DNA of 64,000 nt from Vidua macroura (lineage: Eukaryota > Chordata > Aves > Passeriformes > Viduidae). Positions 39,660 to 53,200 of this stretch are shown here, piece after piece. The stretch is from positions 10,678,011 to 10,742,010 of the forward strand of contig NC_071588.1 in NCBI RefSeq assembly GCF_024509145.1, given 5' to 3'. The notes below the pieces were generated by a model, which saw only the letters and a list, made by a program, of their open reading frames with translations, searched no databases and was not told where the DNA came from. A program made the position numbers and the translations under genes. Numbering within the stretch: the stretch's first letter is position 1; each line of letters starts with the position of its first letter.

Positions 39660-39960
39660 CGCTCCACCGCGACCCCGGAACCGGTAGCGGCTTCCGGGGC
39701 GGGCCCGGCGCCACGGCGATGGGCGCTGCCCGCCCGTCCCGGGAGCCACGGCCCCGCCGCGCGGGGAATCGGAACGGGACGGGACCGGAGGCGGCCGCAG
39801 CGCCCAGACGTGCTGCGGGCAAGGCCTGTGCTCGGCCCCGCCGGGGAGATCTGCGCCGCGGCCCCGAGAACAACTGCTCCCCCTGCAGCACCCGGGGCCG
39901 GGGCACAACTGCTCCCCTGCCGTGCCCCGGCCCCGAGAACAACCATTGCCCTGGAGCGCA
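39250..39960 (-). promoter_or_regulatory. GCN1: GCN1 CpG-island promoter region
   Basis: A dense CpG-rich block covers the GCN1 start codon. Just upstream of the ATG (39659) on the transcribed strand lies CCGGAAG (39691-39697), an ETS/GABPA-type site. The sequence around the ATG, GATGGCGGCC, resembles a YY1 site often found at starts of housekeeping genes. No TATA box is visible. The exact start site is unknown but should fall between the ATG and about 39720. Confidence 0.7.
39860..39957. repeat. Three degenerate copies of a ~33-bp GC-rich unit between GCN1 and RPLP0
   Basis: Three neighbouring segments (about 39860-39893, 39894-39925 and 39927-39957) share the pattern ggccccgagaacaactgc or ggggcacaactgctccc, the third with aaccattgccc. 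They form an imperfect tandem array at the upstream edge of the GCN1 CpG island. Confidence 0.7.
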
Positions 39961-40049
39961 GGGCCCCTCAGGTTACACCTTTCCCAAACCCCAGCTGATA
40001 TGGAGACTACACCATCGATGCAGGCACACATGAAGGTGTAAAATAGCTT

Positions 40050-40055
40050 TTTATT
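40050..40055 (-). terminator. RPLP0: RPLP0 polyadenylation signal
   Basis: AATAAA on the minus strand about 45 nt after the RPLP0 stop codon gives a very short 3'UTR, as is usual for ribosomal protein genes. Cleavage is expected near 40025-40040. Confidence 0.8.
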
Positions 40056-40099
40056 TCTCCCATCGGGCCAACTCTGACAAAGGCAGAGGGTGGCTGCTG

Positions 40100-43289
<3,190 letters not shown>

Positions 43290-43480
43290 CTCGACGGTGC
43301 TCCAAGGATCGCCCGGTGGGTTTAAAGACGAGCTAGGACCTGCCAGGAGAAGAGCGGCTTAGGGGGGTCCCCACCCTTCCCTTCCCTACGCCCTGGGGCC
43401 CAGCGCTCCCAACCCCACAGCCTAGCCTCAGCCCAGGACCCCGCTCCTGGTCCCGGTCCGCTCCCCTCGGCGCGGCCGCC

Positions 43481-43517
43481 CAGCCCCAGCCCCAGCCCCA
43501 GCCCCAGCCCCAGCCCC
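43481..43517. repeat. (GGGGCT)n hexanucleotide tract in RPLP0 intron 1
   Basis: About six copies of cagccc on the plus strand read as GGGGCT repeats on the transcribed-sense strand, starting about 36 nt past the donor of RPLP0 exon 1. Such runs of G can form quadruplexes in DNA or in the pre-mRNA. Confidence 0.9.
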
Positions 43518-43552
43518 GCCCGGGCCCTGGAGCCGCCGCACCGCGCCCGCAC

Positions 43553-43577
43553 CTCCACGAGGGCTCCGGGAAAGAAG
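43553..43577 (-). other. RPLP0: RPLP0 non-coding exon 1 with 5'TOP start
   Basis: The donor GAG/GTGCGG lies at 43551-43552. The predicted transcription start is the C at 43577 in the pyrimidine run CTTCTTTCCC, 30 nt below the first T of the TATA element. A 5'-terminal oligopyrimidine start is the rule for ribosomal protein mRNAs and places the gene under mTORC1/LARP1 translational control. The start is inferred, not measured. Confidence 0.75.
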
Positions 43578-43600
43578 GGCCGCAGGGCGGGCCTGTCTTC

Positions 43601-43720
43601 TTTTATACCGCGGCTAATGACCAATCGCAGAGCGCCGCGGCGCTGCCTCCCCTCAGCCCATTGGCTACCCTCCGCGTCAATCATCCGCCGCTCTGTGGGA
43701 AGCGCGTGACGCCAGCGGAA
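43601..43720 (-). promoter_or_regulatory. RPLP0: RPLP0 core and proximal promoter
   Basis: On the transcribed strand a TATAAAA box occupies 43601-43607. Upstream are two CCAAT pentamers in opposite orientation, at 43621-43625 (plus) and 43660-43664 (minus), and a CRE-like cgtgacgcc with a neighbouring gcggaag ETS-type site near 43705-43720. The whole block lies in a CpG island that ends near 43850. Together these signals fit a strong housekeeping promoter. Confidence 0.75.
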
Positions 43721-43876
43721 GGCGCGAACAGCGCAGGAGAGCGGCGGCCGGGCGCGCGTCGCCCCCTGGCGGCCGGAGGACCGCACTGCCCCTCCCTCCC
43801 TCCCCTCAGCCCGGTCCCTCACGAGCTCGGGGGCGGAAAACAACCGCGACACAGGCGTGACTATAATGGTAAAAAT

Positions 43877-43882
43877 TTTATT
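43877..43882 (-). terminator. PXN: Candidate PXN polyadenylation signal
   Basis: AATAAA on the minus strand within CCAATAAAATT. Cleavage would fall near 43850-43865, only about 280 bp upstream of the RPLP0 transcription start. Confidence 0.6.
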
Positions 43883-44354
43883 GGCGTAACTGCAAGAATT
43901 TTAAATTGAGAAAAAAAAAAAAAAAGCGGTTAGAAGTTTACAAGGCAGGAAAGAATCAAATAACTGTCGACCCAGCGGAGTTTCCCCCAGCCCAGCCCGG
44001 ACATGCTGTGAAAGGCCGTCCCCAGGGGTAGCGCCTGGCCCGGGGGCGCACACACACACCCCAACAGCGGCTGTGTTACCCCAAAATCGCATCTGCACTG
44101 AATGAATTTTGGACACCCACAGTGGCCGCAGCCACCACCAGGCATTATTTGGCAGAGTAGCATCAGAATAGCCTGACCATGAGCATCAGATGCTCATTAT
44201 TTGGCATCCCAGCATATCAGACACCAGATGAAGGCAGAAGGTGAGTGTGGCATCATCTCGGTTAAGCACTAAGGCCAGAGGAGCCTCCTCTCAGCACCAC
44301 TCACCCCACACAGCACCCTGCACCCCAGTGTGCCACAAGTGTCACTGACAAAGC

Positions 44355-44440
44355 CTCAGCTAGCAGTGAGGTAGGTTAAAGATTCCCCAGACAGGGAAAC
44401 TGAGGCACAGGATTACACAGTTTGCAGGTGTCACCAAAGT
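44355..44440 (+). mobile_element. Probable MIR SINE fragment in the PXN 3'UTR
   Basis: The sequence contains gtgaggtaggtt, then gattccccagacagggaaac and tgaggcacag followed by ttacacag, in the order expected of the MIR core. The match is weaker than for the copy at 45000-45180. Confidence 0.5.
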
Positions 44441-44999
44441 GGAAGTGCCAGAAACATCTCACCCCTCTCCAGCATCTGCACACAACAGCTGCATGTTCCC
44501 TCAGCGGCACCAAGGAAGTTGACCATTCCAGCAAGATAAACACAGGCAGCTTAGGAACATCCATTTTAAGTCAAATAGACTTAAAAGATGAAAAGGCGAA
44601 TGCGCAAGGACTCTCGCCTCAAGAATTTCCCACAGCTGTGCTCAGCCCAGCTGACACAGCTGCAGCGCTCCCACAGCTCCCTCTGGCCTCACACCCACGC
44701 ACTGAGGTTTGTTTGTTGGGGGAAATCCGTGGGACAGTTTCAGTGACCTGAGCAGGGCAGCGCAGCACCGTGATGAGGTTACATGGGACAGTGAGCCATG
44801 GGTTTCAGGGCTGGTTTCTGACACAGCCACCCCTGGACCCCTACAATGCACCTGCCAAGCTGCAAACACAACTGGATGCCAATGGTGACAGAGCTGCAGC
44901 TCCCTGGAGCAGTAATTCCAAACCCCGCTCCCACAGAACGCCACTGGGAATTTCAGCGCAGTACTTCCCTCTCCACAGCACCCTCCAGTCAGAGACCTA

Positions 45000-45180
45000 A
45001 AAGTGCTTTACCAAACATGAACTAGGTCTCACAATAACCTCACAAATCCAGCCTAAACTGACCCCATTTTACAGATGGGGAAACTGAGGCACGGTAAGGT
45101 TTAGTGACTGGCCCAAAGCTGCACAGCTAGTCAGGAACAGATTCTGTCTCCCAGTTTCTTCTTGTCAGTCACAAGACCTT
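45000..45180 (+). mobile_element. MIR (ancient CORE-SINE) copy in the PXN 3'UTR
   Basis: The stretch follows the MIR consensus over most of its length: agtgctttac, ctcacaataacc, then ccccattttacagatgggg, aaactgaggcacgg, gtgactggcccaaagct and gcacagctagtcagg. MIR was active in early amniotes and is scarce in birds, so a copy this recognisable is notable. It is inserted antisense to PXN. Confidence 0.85.
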
Positions 45181-46718
45181 TCTTCCACAGAAAAAAACGA
45201 GCCTCTTCCCCAGTTAACCCTGTTCTGGTTTCAGGCAGCTGAAGAAGAGAAACCAAGGTAAAAGATCTGAACTCCTTCCCCCCTAGCATCATATTAAGAC
45301 TCACTTTTAACATCCTGGAAGCTGGGCTTTGGGAGAATGGCAGGTGATTCAAATACAGCAGTTTACAGGTTACAATAAAAACCAAAATTATACCTTTAGG
45401 TGACCCAGAGGAGGGAAAAAAACCCCAAAACTCAAATCTATTCACAGTTCACCTGCCTGTGCTAGGGAAAAAAAAATACAAGTCATGTTCCCTTGCCCAT
45501 AGATTCCAGCCCCTCCCAACCCGCAACAAAAAGGAAATATTGAATGTTAGTTAGGCTTAATAAAGCATTGAGATTACAGATGCAGTAAACCAGCACAACT
45601 GGCACACTGCCTAGTACAGCACAGCTTGATATAAAAGTTGCTTTCTTAAAATCACTTCAAAACCAATTTCTGTATAAGAGGATTAAAAGTAAATTAGATA
45701 TGAATTCAAAATCAGTGTAGAAATCTACAGTTCTTATCAAAGACACGATACAGTATTCACTTTGATAGTAAAACTCCAAGTGTGTCATGCACACCTGACC
45801 CCCAGGACTCGTTATACCAGTAACAGTCAATATAAAAGGTTATTGCTGTAGCATCTCTCAGTAGAACATGTTTAACAAGAGCACAGAAAAAGGAAACACC
45901 AAGGGGCTGATAGGTCTCATTAGCAAACTGGAAAAAGAAAGGATATAAATTTAGTTTTTTTTTTTTCCTGGCTTCTTAAACCCTTCCTTCTATTCACTCT
46001 TGTGATAGATTCAGGCCCTGATAGATGGGAGAGTTCCAGGCCAGATAAACACACACACATCACACACTCATGACAGGGCTGGATGAAAAAGGCTGCTCTA
46101 ACCTCTCTGCACCTGTGTTTAAAGAAGGGGTGATGCCTCTTCCTCTCCCAGGAGCAGAAGGTGAGGGGAGCAGATTCCCTGAGCTGGCCTGGGTGCCTAT
46201 GGAGCTGCCTGGCACGGCATGTCCCCACAGGAGAGCACAACAGTGCTGAGGGATGGTTGGGGCTTACCCCACCTCCTGCTCCAGTATGCTGAGAAAAGGC
46301 ATTGAGAAAGGGAGTAACAAACTAGGGAAAAAAAGAAAAACACCCCACACAGTAATATCTTGATTCCTCTTAATTAAAAAAAGAGTAAGTGGTATTATCT
46401 CCTTACAGTGTAATGGAACTGGAGAGACCCTTGCAAGGTCTTGGCTGCCTGTGCTGATGCTCTAGTCTCAGCAAGTCACACACACCATGGAACTCTGTGA
46501 GGAGAGCCAGGGTGGCACTAAAGTCACAGGGTGGCCTCGCTGTGCAGGCAAAAGCCAGAGAATGAGGTGTCAAAGCAGAGGGTCGTGTTGTCTGCAAGTG
46601 TCACCGTTTGCTCAGAGAGCTGACACAGGCTGAAATGTACTGGCAAAGCCTTCTGCTGCCAGGAGGGGGCTGGGAAAATCTCCCTGTTAGAGCCCTCGAG
46701 CTAAGCTCAGCTGTCAGT

Positions 46719-46739
46719 CACACACACAGACACACACAC
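46719..46739. repeat. (CA)n microsatellite in the PXN 3'UTR
   Basis: An interrupted CA repeat (cacacacacagacacacaca) lies about 230 nt past the PXN stop codon. A second short CA run lies near 46050. Confidence 0.85.
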
Positions 46740-46964
46740 CGTAATGAGGGATGTCAGCCTCTCTCTTCTGAGACACAGCAAGGGCGTTTCCAGTTTAATG
46801 GTCCATCTCATCTCTGGATCTACTGCCTCTCCATAGCAGCACTTCCCACCCCCCACCCCCCTCCTCCCCTGCCTGGTAAGGTTCCTAAATCACAGTAATG
46901 TTCAGAGAGACAGAACTGCCAAGGGGGTGGCAGAAAGATGCTTGAACGCCCATCTATAGTGCCT

Positions 46965-47231
46965 CTAACAGAAGAGCTTGATGAAGCAGTTCTGGCAGTA
47001 GGGCTTGTCGTTTTGCTCTTTGAAGGTTCCTTTGTTGAGTTGCTTGAGGCAGAAGGCACAGACAAAGTGTTCTGGGTGGAATTTCTTGCCCATAGCAGTG
47101 ATGCAGCGTCCTGTGATGGGCTTCTGGCAGCCGGAGCAGAGCGAGCCGCGGCGCTCGTGATAATGCACCTCGCAGTAGGGCTGCCCGTCATGCTCGAAGA
47201 AGCTGCCGTTGACAAACGGGGTGAAACATTC
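46965..47231 (-). CDS. PXN: PXN last coding exon: end of LIM3 and LIM4
   Basis: The exon starts after a ctgcag acceptor and encodes ECFTPFVNGS through the final FIKLFC and TAG stop (46965-46967). It completes LIM3 (ligands in PYCEVHYHERRGSLC) and carries LIM4 (CSGC, FHPEHFVCAFC, PYCQNC, LFC) with all zinc ligands in place. One residue differs from human in the tail (FIKLFC versus FLKLFC). Confidence 0.96.
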   Translation of the reverse strand, partial: ECFTPFVNGSFFEHDGQPYCEVHYHERRGSLCSGCQKPITGRCITAMGKKFHPEHFVCAFCLKQLNKGTFKEQNDKPYCQNCFIKLFC

Positions 47232-50200
47232 CTGCAGCAGGACAAAGCAAAGGGGACAGGTTGTATGAGAAGCTGGGGTGGTGGGGAGGGGGCAGCTCTA
47301 CAAGCATCCTCTGCTCTATGGCACAGCCCAGCTGTGCTGTGGGCAGGTCAACTGCTGCCTTTCAGCACTGTCCAGTTATCCAGAGCCAAACTCTGTCCAT
47401 CATGAAGGGTTTCCAAAAAAAAGACTGAGAAATGGACAGATACAGACACAAGCAAGGGAATCAATCAGCTCCTTCGCCCAGCTGGCTTCACTTCAACAAA
47501 GAAAATACTATGGACGAGCTAACAGATGTATCCAGCCAGGAAAAAGCAGAACATTCCTGCCCTGAGATGGGAAACACTGCAGCACCTTTCCCTGTTTTTT
47601 TTTTTTTTCCCTCGCTCCAGTTTCCCCACAAGGGCAAGCAGAAGAAAGGACCAACACAGACTTTCATGCAGCAGAATCCTGATGAGCATGGGACTGGTTC
47701 CAGCTGAGAAAATCAGGCACAATTAATCTTTATGAGTGACCTCTCGAGAATGGCTGGCATTAGGCAGGTACACTCTGCAAAAGATTGTCCAGCCTGAAAT
47801 ATTTCCACCAGTTACATATGGGTCACTGCTGGGAGAAACTGTTTGTTCTATAGTGCTAATGCTATTGAATAAATAGATAAGGGGAAGAGGATACACCAGC
47901 TATGTGCTAATAAATAAATGTCCAGAGCTGCTCCCTCCCCCTCAGCGTCAGGCAGCTGAGGACACTTCACTGCAGAACTTGCAACAGAAGCACCCACTAT
48001 CCCCACCACACTGGGGAGACTCCTGTCCTTGTAAAAGTGGGAAACTGAGGCAGCAGAGTAAGGGAGAGAGTTTAGGACACTGCCAGATTTACCAAATATA
48101 TCAGCAGCAAGACCCAGAGGAGCCAGTTTCCTGAATCCTGGTTTTGCTGTCCTCTTCCCCAGGGAGGACACTGAGTATCACACACAGCTGGCTCCCAGCG
48201 TGTGGACAAGAGTCCAGCAAGCAGCATGCAGAGCCATGGGCAGCTAAACACTTGCAGTACCAGGAGAATGCACTTTGCCTGCAGCGAGTCCAAGGCTTTA
48301 CCAATGCTGACAGTTACTTCAGTAGACAGTCTCTTCCTTCAGTCAGCAGAACAGCTGAAAAGATCGCTCTGCTTTTGCAGAAACAGGAAGAGAATCACGT
48401 CTTGTGGCCTGAAGAAATCTGTGCTGGCCTCACTAATTCAGGCCGAGCAGGGGGAAAGGAAAACAGAACTGCCTGATAGAGTCTGAATCTCTACATGAGA
48501 AGGCACAGCCCCCCCAGCCCCAGTCAGGCACAGCTTCTGCCTCACTCTGCACACCACTGCAGGAGCCACAGACAGTCCCAACAGGCCAGTGACTGTTCTG
48601 AGCATCACAACAGGAATCAGCAACTTGTAGTTCTGGCTGCTTGATCTGGTTTCTGCCTTCTCTCCCGCTCTAGGAAACAGTGGCTGATTTGGCTCATCTC
48701 TTGGGGACAGTAAGAGTTAATATTTGCAATGCTCTCTGAAAGAGTGCCAAGCATTTAATCTGCAGTACTCCTGTTTATTATGCCTGTTGTATGGAGCCTG
48801 CCGCTATTTCACTGACTTGCATGTTTGTCTGAACAAGGTCACTCTCATTAGTTTACATTTTCAGATGGAGCATGGAAGGAATATCCTCAAAATCTGATTG
48901 CTGAGGCAAGTGCTCAGAGAGAAGCTTAGCTTATAATTATTTGAAGGCCACAGAAAATATCTCTATTTGTGAGCTGCTGCAGAAGCCCATAGTTAAAGCT
49001 GGGAACAGAAAGAGCAAAGCAACTCCAAAGTTTAATATAAACAGACAGAGAACAAGAAGGCTGCTGGCATATTTTTATGTTGTGGGGCTGGCTGCCCTTC
49101 ACTACCCCACAGACACCTTACCCCGATATGGGACCAGATGCCTCAGGGTGGAAACAAGAGGGGTCATACAGCAGCAGCAAAGGACCTTGGGTTTCTTACC
49201 CGACAGACAAAGCACTCGGGGTGCCACAGGGTGTTCAAGGCAGAGATGTAGTTCTCCAGGATAGCCCGGGCACAGCCTCCACACTTGGGAGCAAACATAT
49301 CAAAGTAGTCCTTGCGGCAATAGGCTTTGCCATCCTTCTCGTGAAATCCTGCCAGAAGAGAGGAGAGGCAAAGGGATCAGCTCCCCATCTTCACCTGTGG
49401 CCACAAAACCTGTGCAGGGTAACCCATATGGGTAGGATCATCCTTCCTCCTGCTAACATACACAGCAGCTAGAGCTGTTTCTTGTTGTTCCCTTCCCATC
49501 CCAACAAAGGCATGTTCTTCCTCCCCAGGGAGAAGCTGTTATTACTGGCACCATCCTTCCCCCATAAACAGCTCCCTTGGAACTCCAGTAGTTCCCCTGT
49601 GATGCCTCAGGCTGTTCCCCAAAAGCAGCTCTGCCTCACTCCCTCATCTGCAGTTCAGAGGGGAGATTGCTTTCCCCTTGCATAAACCAGCAATACCTTC
49701 AGGTCCAAAGAAAGCTCCACACTGAGCACAGAAAAAGTGTTCAGGGTGCCATGTCCTGTCCAAAGCCGTCACCACTTTCTGTTCAGAAGAAAACACAAAG
49801 TGCAGGTCATGTAAATGACTTGGAGGTGAGTAAGGGGGTCTGGAGAGAGGAAAGAACACATTAATGCTAGTGCTGACAAGAGGAAGCATTAAAATAGACT
49901 GTCCTTTAGAGAGCAGAGTCAATTTGCCCCTGCCGCTGGTTCATTCAGACTTTCTCACTGCACACTTTTTTTTACCCTAAAAGGATCTTAGGCACTGCTT
50001 CCTCCCTTACACAGGGCCCCATCCAGTCCCAAGGACCAGCACTGGTGCCTGTTACCACAGGCTGCCAACAACAAAAGCTGAGGAATCATTACCAGAATGA
50101 TGGAGCAATGTGGGGTTCTGAAGGAACTTCAGCAAAGGTAAGAGCGACCAACTCCACTCACTAGTGTTAAGAATTTGACTGTGCCAAGTTGTTTCCCTTT

Positions 50201-53200
50201 CAAAGGAAGGACAAAACAACTACAGAAATCCCTAAACGAAACCTTCCACCCAGGATACATGGGAGAAGTGGAATTTTAACACCTAGGCCTGCAGCAATTT
50301 GCCATCACTATGACTCCCCCAAGGAACTCACATCAAGGATGGGCCCGTTGCAGTAGTAGCAGCGAGGAGAGAAGAGGTTGTGATAGTCCTTCTCGCAGTA
50401 GGGCTGCCCATCCCGTTCAAAGAAGTTCCGAGACCCGATCTCCTCCTGGCAGTGGGTGCAGACGAAGTGCTCAGGGTGCCAGGTCTTCCCCATGGCTGTA
50501 ACTACCTGTTGGGAAAACAGATTTTGGAGAACAACTCTTATCTCTCCCTCCCCTAGACTACATGACAAGATACCAGCTGGAGGTCAGCAAGAATGACAAG
50601 TTCTACTACTCAAGTGAGCCCTGGACTGGGGTAGCATGAAAACTGAATTACCTATCATCTCAGGAGAGGGCAGTCCCTCAGGGGCAGGGTAGAGGTCACT
50701 GGAGGAGCTTACAGCGTACCTAGCCAGTGGATAAATAGAGTACTTCAGTTTCTCCAGCATCTCCAGTCTCTCCAGCCTCACGAAACAGCCCTCCCCATTA
50801 CTCCCAGCTGCAGCCCAAGGTTCAGCAATGAGGCAGCACCTTCAACTCACCTGCCCAGCAATAGGCTTCTTGCAGGCTCCACAGACACCTTTGGCAACTG
50901 TAGCTACACCCAGTTTATTCAGATCAGACTGAAGACTTCCCAGCATGGTATCCAGCTGACTGCCAGGCTTGGAGGCTGTGGATGGAGGGGAGCTGCTTCC
51001 AGCTTTTCCCTGCGCCATGAACTGCAGGTAAGAGAAAACAAATACTGTAAGGTGAATGCTGCTATGCTTATCAGATAAATGCCTGCTGTTGCTGCCAGTG
51101 ACTCCCCTGGAGAGACAGACAGCTATGCTCTCTGAAGAAGCTGGTGAGAGCCAGGATCAAGTACACACATGTATTCTGCCCATGCAGAGACATGCAGAGA
51201 ACTGAGAGTATGTAACAGCAGAGCTGTGAACTGAGAATTTGATTTTCTTTCACTGCACATATAGCAAAAGTCACCAGCACATCCCAGGCACTCAGTACAG
51301 TGCTCTCTAAGCCTCTGCCAAAAATCTCCCTTTACTTCATCAGTTCCTAGCCAGCTGACAAAGCAGACGCCATCCAGAGGGACCCTTCTCTTTGACCTCT
51401 CTCCATTCCTATGCTCTTGCTCTCAGTTGTCTCTCCTCTCTGATAGAGATGCTCTTCTCTCCCTCATCTCACCTCCCTTTCAGCTAGAAAATCTTCTCCC
51501 TTTGCACCACCGTCTGCACATCTGTTTGCCAAGTCTCTCTCTCACTCTCAGGTGGTTCTCACCCCATGCCCGAGCTAAGCAACTGGAAGCAGGAAGGAAG
51601 TAACTCCCTCCCAGCTGGCTGCTGTTTACCTACAGAGAGGGCAGTGCATCCCCTAGGGCCGCTAGGTGTATTGAAATGCACCAGTGGGGGGGAAGGGGAT
51701 TTGGATGATTGTCTCATTTCTGAAACTCACACCACCAGAGCACACATGGCTTGGAAAGGCTTCCCAGAGGAGGGGAGAAATGTTTTACTGAGGTTCGTAA
51801 CTTATAAACAAAGCGTATGTTCTCCTTGGCCACCACAGCCCCCTTTGCAGACAAACCCCAACAGGGAAATAGGGATTATTTTAGCTGACTTGGCACTGCC
51901 ATAGCTACTGTCAGCTTTAGGGACATGTAAAGAAGCTTGGTTTAGAGCATGTTTTCTTTTACTAAGGGAGTAAATTAAAACAGCAAAATCTATGCCTAGG
52001 AACAGCCCACCAGCCTGCCGCCAACACAGCCAAAGGAGCAGGGACATGCTCCAAGTGCTCCAAGCCTTGGTAGACTCTGCCCTTCTAGCCATGGGAGGAG
52101 CTCTACTCCCTGTCCTGCAGCTGCCTGTCCTTGCAGTTGACCAGTTTACTCAATGACAAATCCTGGTTTCTGCTCATTCTTATGACATACATGAATTTAG
52201 CTGCTTTTACACACACATCCATACACTCCCCAGCCTTGCCTCACATGCAGTGTGACTCCAAATGGATCCTAACACACAGCTTTTCCCCTCCTCTCTCAAC
52301 TTGCCTCTCCTAGACCAGCAGCACAGAACAGCCCTATCACACCCCAGCATCCTCATTCTAAAACAAACCCTTCACCACACAACACACATTTGCTACCAAA
52401 AACTATTACAGTGACTACCTCCAAAGCACACACACAACTTCAAGGATATTCTCACTGAGAGACACAACGGGTGTTTGGAGACAAAGCCTGTCCAGAGCCC
52501 CAGGATAAAGCCCAGGTTTCCTGCATGGTGTAGCAGGAGGAAAAGGGCTGCACTGTGTGGAAAGAGTCACAGCTTCTCTTGCTCTAGCCAGGGGTTATGG
52601 CCACACAAGGCAGACACAGATGCCACACACAAGTAATAAATACCATTCAGGGAGAAAGGAGATGAGATGAATTCAACGTGTAGCAACAGAGCACTTCACC
52701 CTTGTAGTGACCTGGAGGGACCACACACTCCTGCCAGTCACGGCTGACCCCAGAGCAGGGACAAATACCTGTGCACACCTCCATTTCTAGCTGGCCTGGC
52801 CATCCAGCCCTCTTGACAGCTCACAAATGAGCCCGTGCCTGAAAGAGGTTTGTTTCCACCTCCTGTACATAATGCATGCTGTTTGTAAGGGACACTCAGC
52901 ACATCATCCTCAGGCAAACTGATCATGCAAAGGCTCTTCAAACTCCCACCCTTCACCCATGAGATTTGCCACCACTCAAGTTCAGAAAGGAATTCTATGA
53001 GTAGCAAACCATGCAATACAGGATATTATCCACATTAACAGTGCTGGGAGCTCCAGGAGCAGATCCCAGCACACTCATCAACCAGAAGAGTACACACCAT
53101 GCTGAGGAAACAGAAAGGGGATCCTGCCTTGTCAGGGGTTGTAGGGCCCCAGGGTGCAGGAGCAGCCAACAGACTGGCACTGTGGACTAGGGGAGGAGCA

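Larger units (their letters stand above)
43860..46964 (-). other. PXN: PXN 3' untranslated region (about 3.1 kb)
   Basis: The stretch from the PXN stop codon (46965-46967) to the AATAAA at 43877-43882 contains no other gene or minus-strand exon and is most simply a long PXN 3'UTR. It carries MIR-derived sequence at about 45000-45180 and 44355-44440, CA-rich runs near 46050 and 46719-46739, and a T-rich run on the transcribed strand at 43911-43925 just before the poly(A) signal. The length is inferred from lack of a better minus-strand signal; an earlier end cannot be excluded. Confidence 0.6.

Noticed and set aside
39096..40031. Long open frames on both strands (up to 311 codons) around the GCN1 start
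   Set aside because: They overlap each other and the CpG island, are Arg/Gly/Pro/Ala-rich without any domain, and come from the low frequency of stop codons in very GC-rich DNA.
43322..43852. Minus-strand open frame of 176 codons over the RPLP0 promoter
   Set aside because: It covers the promoter, exon 1 and the hexanucleotide repeat; the Gly/Leu repeats are the translated GGGGCT tract, not a protein.
46938..47405. Plus-strand open frame of 155 codons
   Set aside because: It is antisense to the conserved PXN LIM3/LIM4 exon and extends only because of that exon's composition.
48030..48065. Another MIR-like phrase (gggaaactgaggcag)
   Set aside because: Only about 15 bases agree and the neighbouring MIR segments are missing, so chance cannot be excluded.
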